NCBI GenBank assembly: GCA_021292165.1
Contig: CM037880.1
Location: 27,178,232 to 27,242,231, forward strand
Source: Shinisaurus crocodilurus
Taxonomy: Eukaryota > Chordata > Lepidosauria > Squamata > Shinisauridae
DNA: 64,000 bases
Direction: 5' to 3'
Part shown: one piece after another, positions 58,560-64,000 of the stretch
How the letters are laid out: every line of letters begins with the position of its first letter
Numbering within the stretch: position 1 is the first letter of the stretch
Position numbers and translations under genes: made by a program
The notes under the pieces: model-generated
Told to the model about the DNA's origin: nothing
Databases searched by the model: none
The model's input: the letters and a program-made list of their open reading frames with translations, nothing else

Positions 58560-58938
58560 GGGACTTCACTACTTGAGGCATTTATTGTGCTCTCATGATT
58601 CCTCACCAATGGTTTGTGGATGCTTTACATGATGTTATCATCCTCCATCACCTCTCCCATGCTTTCCAAGCATTTGTGACTTTTTAGAACAAGGAAAATT
58701 AACTATTAAAGGGCTATTACACTATGAAACACTACAACATGGTCATATATTTTCCTCAATTCTGCTATACTGCAGTGCCTCTTCGTGGTTGTGTAATGGA
58801 ACATATGGAAAGGCAAAGAAAGAACCCCCCCCCCCAGAAAAAAATGACGTGTAAAGGAACTGATCTTAATCCCGCAAAGAATCCAGAAGCAAAAGCCTTG
58901 GTAAAGTGGTAGGTTAACAGCCTAATGTAGAGAAGCCC
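58560..58938. mobile_element. TIR MITE (GGGCTTCTCTACATGAGGC family), inverted relative to 55485
   Basis: GGACTTCACTACTTGAGGCA and CCTAATGTAGAGAAGCCC ends. The interior is the reverse complement of the copies at 36.8 and 55.5 kb. Confidence 0.72.
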
Positions 58939-60177
58939 TAGGTGAGGAAGGCTGTGTGTGTGTGTGTGTACACAATTTCCTTCAGTGCAGAAACTTGGCA
59001 GTAAAAGGGTGAAGGACCCTGTTGCTTCTCCTCAAAGTCCCACTTTCTGAAGATGCTTTACTTTAATAAATGAAAGTTGTATCAGGGCTATTTTACATGT
59101 GTTTACACATGACACATAAATAGACACTAAGACAAATTTCCCTGTGGTGAGTTCCTCCCAGAAAATTGTTGAGAACTATTGCACCATTACGGCAGGAAAA
59201 AATGTGGTCACCTCCCATTGAAGCGAAGTGAGATGCTTATGACGTCAGCCTATAAAGGATGTGTCTCTTTGGGGAAACAACCCCCCCCCCCATCTTAAGA
59301 CGGCAAGTCAATAAAGGCTTTCTGTCCCTTTCTAGAAGCAGCTCTGTGCAATTGCTGTATAGTGTGACTGGTATCTTCAGGGCTAAATGACAGCTCTACA
59401 TTTAAATACCGGTAGGTAATTTGCACATGGTAAAGAACATTGAAATAATGTTATTATTGGGCCACTTCCCTAAGTTAATAAATGCTTCTCCAATCTTGAT
59501 CTTAAGAGAGTATTGGCCCGCAGAGCTGTACCTCAAGTGAGGGGCCCAGCATAGATTCACAGTGTACATTTATACTACAAATGTAAACTGGTGCATTTAA
59601 AAAGAACCAGCTTCAGGAATGGAGAAGAAGTGGCCTGGAGAAGATGCATAACCTTTCCCCATCTGCAATAGGCTAAGCCATTTTGGGCTGCACGGGGAGA
59701 ATGAGGAGATTGGACTGGTCTGTGTTTGCTGTGAGTGGTTTTCTTGAGAGGCTTTGGATCAATACAAGGGTAGGGCTTTCTTGAGTGTTTTCATAGAAAA
59801 CCCAGGCTGCTTATCCATGCTGTGTTGGGGTAATTATGCCTTTGTCTTGTAGGCTGGCCAATTCCTGGTTCAGTATCCTTTTGGGCATCCCCACTGGCTC
59901 AATGCTGGCATCTGTCTCAAGATTCAGTTTCCCTTCCAAGTGTCCTTCTCCTTGAAAAACATCCTGAGACCCTTTCAGTATCTCCTCTGTTGCCTAGGCA
60001 GCAGGATGGCCCTTGGGGGTTTCTTTTTCTACACCTCTTCAAGAAACATAGGGGGCCAGGGCAGCCACCTCAGGCAGCTGATTTGGGATGTCATGAGAGG
60101 GCAGCAAATTATTAGTTATTTAATTGGTTATAGTTGTATTTTACTGCCAGACAGGGGTGCTTATAGGATTTTCTGCT
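58939..60177. other. Intergenic, no gene recognised
   Basis: (TG)n at 58951-58968 and a poly-C run at 59281-59291. The frame 59940-60194 has no motif apart from its last residues, which overlap the Penelope inversion. Confidence 0.4.
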
Positions 60178-60318
60178 CAGAATATGGATTTTGATCTTGA
60201 TTCAAAAAGAAATCCTTCTCCAATTTATTCATGTAGGGATTAGCTATACTCGGGGCTGCTGTACATCTCATTGCTACCCCTTTAATTTGAAAGTAAAATT
60301 CCTTATTAAATTTGAAGT
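60178..60318 (-). mobile_element. Inverted fragment of the Penelope reverse transcriptase
   Basis: The reverse complement of this block matches 61210-61350 of the main element with few differences (AATTTAATAAGGAATTTTAC, CTTTCAAATTAAAGGGGTAG, TTCTTTTTGAATCAAGATCA). It sits head to head with the element's 5' end. Confidence 0.88.
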
Positions 60319-62379
60319 TTTGTTCCCACTCCAGCTTACAATGTGTTTAGAACAAGGGTGGATGTATTTAAATTGATTAGACTGTTGAAACTTAAAAGAT
60401 TTTTCGGTATACTACCCTCTAAGGATGAAGATAGCAGTAGATTGAGACCTAGATCTAAGTTCATACCTAGTATAAATGATCCATCAATTGATGTGTTTGA
60501 GAAGGTAATTATTAGGGACATAGTAGAAGAAGAGAGCAGTTACCGCACACGTTGGCAAAATTTGTCAAAGCAAGAACGTGTAACTCTTAGGGCCTTGGAA
60601 CAAGATAGTAATATCATAATCAAACCGGCTGATAAAGGAGGTGGGATTGTTATCCTGAACACTGTGGATTATATTTCAGAAGTAAATAGACAATTAAGTG
60701 TGAGAGAGAACTACCGTATGTCCCAACCCCACAAGATCCCACTAAAAGTATTGGACGCATCATCAAAATGGTACTGGATGAAGCACGTATAATGGGAGAG
60801 ATTACTGAAGAGTTGTTAAATTTTTGTATAATGAATAGTCTAAGGATCCCGTTGTTTTATGTACTTCCGAAAATCCACAAAGAAGGATTTCCTCCAAAGG
60901 GAAGACCTATAATCTCAGGGGTCAATTCAATATTAGAACCTCTATCACAGTATGTAGATTTCTTTTTACAACCTTTTGTCAGGCGAGGGGAACCCCACAT
61001 TCAAGATACTAGTGATTTTATTAGTTTGGTAGAAGGTAAGGTTATTTCAGTTGAATCAATTTTTTTTACTATGGATGTAGTATCACTGTATACATCCATT
61101 CCCCAAGATGAGGCAAGATTAGTTATTGAAGAAACATTGGATGTGAGACGGAGAAAAACACCCTCGACCCATTTTCTTATGTCATTGGTAGACCTTATAT
61201 TGGAGAAAAATTACTTCAAATTTAATAAGGAATTTTACTTTCAAATTAAAGGGGTAGCAATGGGATGTACAGCAGTCCCGAGTATAGCTAATCTCTACAT
61301 GAATAAATTGGAGGATTTCTTTTTGAATCAAGATCAAAATCCATATTTTCATGAGATTTTGTTGTATAAGAGATTCATTGATGACATTTATATTATTTTT
61401 AACAATGGGGATACTGTTATGCAATTTTGTACATGGATGAATGCAGCCAATAATAATATTAAATTTACTTGGGAGTACAATAGGGACTCGATTCCTTTTC
61501 TGGACATCATAACATACAGAACAACTAAGAATAGGATTGGCATTCGGCCATATAAAAAAATGACGGCTAAAAATTCTTATTTACTTTATTCCTCTTTTCA
61601 CCCATCTTATTTAAGGAAAAATATTCCTTTTGGGCAATTCCTCAGACTGAGGAGGAATTCTACCTCCCTAAGGGAGTATATACAGCAGAGTCAGAAATTG
61701 GAGTGTGATTTTATAGACCGTGGATATCCCAGAATATTAATCCAACAGGCAAGGGATAGAGTTGCAGCAATGGATAGAGGTGATGGGCAATAGACTTTAC
61801 ACCATTGGCGGGAAGAATAAAAAAAGTAATTTGACACATTGGCATTTGATCTCTGATATCCCTGGTTGTAAGAATCTGCCAGCTATAGGGTACAGGAAGA
61901 CTAAAAACATTAAGGATACCCTAGTAAACACAGAATTAAAGACAGGAGAACCGCATAAGAAGGGGTATAAACGACATTACAGTTGTGGCCATTGCAAGGT
62001 ATGCCCTCGAGTTATTGCTGGAAAGGAATTGAGTATAGTGATTAAAGATAGGCAAATTGTTTTAGATCACTTCTCCACTTGCAGCACCCCTAATGTTGTT
62101 TACATTATAATCTGTAATTGCCAGCAACTATATATTGGCAGTACTATAAGACCTGTGAGAATGAGGATAATGGAACATATTTCTAGAATTAGGAACAAAA
62201 TAGTTGAAGCACCTCTGGTAAACCACTTTATGCAGTTCCATCCAGATAGCACTGAATTTAAATTTGCAGTGTTACCTGTGGCTGAGTCTGGTACTCATGA
62301 AAGTATTGAAAAGGAACTGTTAAGGAAGCCTTCTGGATCTTTAATTTGGAGACCAAAGCCCCACAGGGACTCAATGTAA
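60319..62379 (+). mobile_element. Penelope-like element coding region: RT and GIY-YIG endonuclease, two frameshifts
   Basis: Three overlapping frames (60343-60792, 60768-61793, 61762-62379) make one product separated by two frameshifts. The first holds the N-terminal part with LEQDSNIIIKPADKGGGIVI. The second is the reverse transcriptase: YVLPKIHK, GRPIISGVNS, TMDVVSLYTSIP (first catalytic Asp), GVAMGCTAVPSIANLYM and the FIDDIYIIF catalytic box. The third carries the CGHCKVC zinc-binding motif and a GIY-YIG endonuclease (VVYIIICNCQQLYIGST, then R and H further on). Penelope elements use this endonuclease in place of the APE or restriction-like nucleases of LINEs. The copy lost activity only through the frameshifts. 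Confidence 0.93.
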
Positions 62380-63213
62380 ATCTGGAATTGTCATGCTATC
62401 TGTAATTGTGTCAGAGGAGATGGTAGGATTGAGGCAAATGTTGTTCTTTTACGAGTCAAATGGTGTTCTTCTTTTATGTTTATTAATGAGCTTGTTGTTC
62501 AACCAAAATGTTCATGGTGACTGGGGGTCTGCTAATGTCTTATGTATGAAAAAGTCGTGGCAAGGGTTAATGGACAAGAAAGGGTTAACAGCCAGAAAGG
62601 AGTATAAACGTAATTGAGAGTTTGACCACCAGAGGACTCTGGATGAATACTTTGATGGTAAAGCAGAACGCTGACAAGGAATGTAAGTTTGGGGAAGGGC
62701 CTTTGGGAGGGTGTCATGACAAATTTCTTTATGTTTAGAACAAAATATGAAACTGTATGCAGTCCAGGACATTGGAAGAATTAATTTTGTTTAAAGTAGC
62801 CTTGAAGAAGATAATGAAACAGGAATACAAACCGGTTTCCTGTTGTACTATGAGTGAAAATAACAGTATTAAGTTGAAAATAACCACATATAATTTGATT
62901 GGTCATTCTGTTAACCATCTGAAAGAAAAAGCAACGGTGGATGCAGAAAGGACTACAGTATCAAGCTGATAACAACTAAATATAATTTGGTGGTCTGTTA
63001 ACCATCTGAAAGAAAAAACAACGGTGGATACAGGAAGGACTTTATCCTGGGTGGCCAGGACTCTTGAAAAATATAAGATATATATACATTGTATTCATTG
63101 TTTATTTGTAATTAATATAAGATATAAGAATTTTGTAAAGTTAGAGTTGGAATAATTTTGATCACGGTGGCCTAGGCTTTCTTTAACCAGTAATTGCCAT
63201 GAGTCTCCTTTGT
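62380..63213 (+). mobile_element. Penelope-like element 3' region
   Basis: Downstream non-coding part. It contains a tandem partial duplication: CTGTTAACCATCTGAAAGAA followed by CAACGGTGGAT occurs at 62908 and again at about 62993. The end (TTTTGATCACGGTGGCC to GAGTCTCCTTTG) matches the small copy at 38.5-38.8 kb, fixing the 3' end near 63213. Confidence 0.8.
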
Positions 63214-63261
63214 TTTCACAATTGTAAAATGTCTTGGGCCGGCCCTGACATCTTCAACAGG

Positions 63262-63375
63262 TTATGTATTTATTGTTTTATTTCTATACTGCCCCATAGC
63301 CGAAGCTCTCTGGGCGGTTTACAATAATTCATAAAAACAATAATACTCATAAAACACAAACAATAAAAACATACT
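63262..63375 (-). mobile_element. L2-type LINE 3' tail
   Basis: CCATAGCCGAAGCTCTCTGG and GCGGTTTACAATAATTC, the reverse complement of the L2 GTAAACCGCCCAGAGAGCTTCGGCTA end. Similar AT-rich L2 3' UTR resumes after the SINE, to about 63650. Confidence 0.8.
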
Positions 63376-63377
63376 TT

Positions 63378-63553
63378 CATAGAGAGTTTATTTCATAGAG
63401 TTGGAAGGAGCCTACAAGACTATGGAGTCCAACCCCCTGCTCAATGTAGGAAACTAGAGGAGGGGTCTCCCATCCAAGTAACAACCAGGCCTAACCCTGC
63501 TTAGCTTTCCACACTCAGACAAGCTGAGCCAGCATAAGCCACAGGCCTGTATA
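63378..63553 (-). repeat. 5S-derived SINE, full-length copy inside an L2 tail
   Basis: Minus strand: ACAGGCCTGTGGCTTATGCT, CTTGTCTGAGTGTGG, TAAGCAGGGTTAGGCCT, TACTTGGATGGGAGACC and the CR1-like tail, with TCTATGAAATAAACTCTATG at its end. Confidence 0.88.
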
Positions 63554-63559
63554 CAATGA

Positions 63560-64000
63560 CATACAATGTCATTACAAAAGTTTAAAGCCAAATTTAAAAA
63601 CCCAGTTTAAAATGGCAAATACTAAACAAGATAATAAACTAAGCCTACAGCTGACATAACACCCCGCCTGCCCCCCATGTGATTTGTGGTGTTTCTTCTC
63701 TCAGACCCAACCACACTTTTTCCTACTATGATGTTGCAGCCTTCCAAGTTGAAGGGACTCACCCAAGGAAATTTGTCTTGCTGGTTAACTACATTTGTTT
63801 TTCATTCAGTTCCCAGTGATTCTATGGAAGGGACTCACCAAGGGAAATTTGTCTGAAGGACAAATGTACTTCCCGTAACATACAATGCATATAAAGTAGC
63901 ATGGATACTACTAGAAAAAAAATAATTTTGGAGGCAGCATTGGGGGTGGGGGAAGGGTGCCTTATCTTTCCATATCACTTTTGGAGTATTAAATTCTCTC
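63560..64000. other. Window end, L2 3' UTR remnant then unassigned DNA
   Basis: AT-rich L2-like sequence to about 63650. After that, a local repeat: GAAGGGACTCACCCAAGGAAATTTGTC-like sequence occurs at about 63752 and again at 63826. No gene. Confidence 0.4.

Noticed and set aside
60191..60376. Separate small open frame (61 codons)
   Set aside because: It is the antisense reading of the inverted Penelope RT fragment and matches the antisense shadow frame at 61182-61424.
62380..63213. Hammerhead ribozyme in the Penelope non-coding region
   Set aside because: Penelope elements can carry hammerhead motifs, but no CTGATGA core with a paired GAAA was found by eye here or in the 38.5-kb copy.

Overview
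This looks like nuclear DNA of a squamate reptile, probably a lizard. Three signs point there. There is a SCAN-domain protein of the type found in squamate SCAN-KRAB zinc-finger genes. The LINE/SINE mix is CR1, L2, a tRNA-derived SINE with an L2-like tail and a 5S rRNA-derived SINE. DNA transposons of the hAT type and Penelope-like elements are abundant. No species can be named from the sequence alone, and most of the window is interspersed repeat and unassigned intergenic DNA.

Layout. 1-1470: 3' end of a decayed Ty3/Gypsy element (integrase, polypurine tract, probable 3' LTR). 1506-3299, minus strand: a KRAB-A exon and a SCAN exon of one gene that reads off the left edge, with a GC-rich candidate promoter near 3.7-4.4 kb and a duplicated half SCAN exon at 4.93-5.07 kb. 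6-13 kb: SINEs, a 5'-truncated LINE with a zinc-finger C-terminus, and an L2 copy split by a rearranged TIR element. 13.8-17.0 kb: L2 interrupted by CR1, itself interrupted by a 610-bp solo LTR with a perfect 5-bp target duplication. 17-25 kb: sparse intergenic DNA with fold-back MITEs, SINEs and a TA-flanked TIR element. 25.8-29.6 kb: a 3.8-kb hAT-type element with a perfect 8-bp target duplication that has itself collected MITEs, an L2 and a SINE. 30-38.8 kb: more repeats, including a 349-bp Penelope fragment with 5' inversion and a perfect 13-bp target duplication.

39.3-47.4 kb, plus strand: the main protein-coding locus, a four-exon patched-domain gene best matched to PTCHD3. All splice sites are canonical, but exon 3 carries one extra base, so the frame breaks before the GVGVDDMF motif. 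The gene is either recently inactivated or affected by a one-base sequence error. 47.4-64 kb is intergenic: two more hAT elements (one with GC-rich palindromes and two minisatellites, one retaining a transposase dimerisation domain), probable LTR remnants, and a nearly complete Penelope-like element (reverse transcriptase plus GIY-YIG endonuclease) with an inverted copy of part of itself at its 5' end.

The most notable observations are the 5S rRNA-derived SINE family with a CR1-like tail, the PTCHD3 frameshift, a GC-rich palindrome shared by two unrelated hAT elements, the recurring CTAG-like target sites of the fold-back hAT family, and several nested insertions whose target duplications can be read directly.
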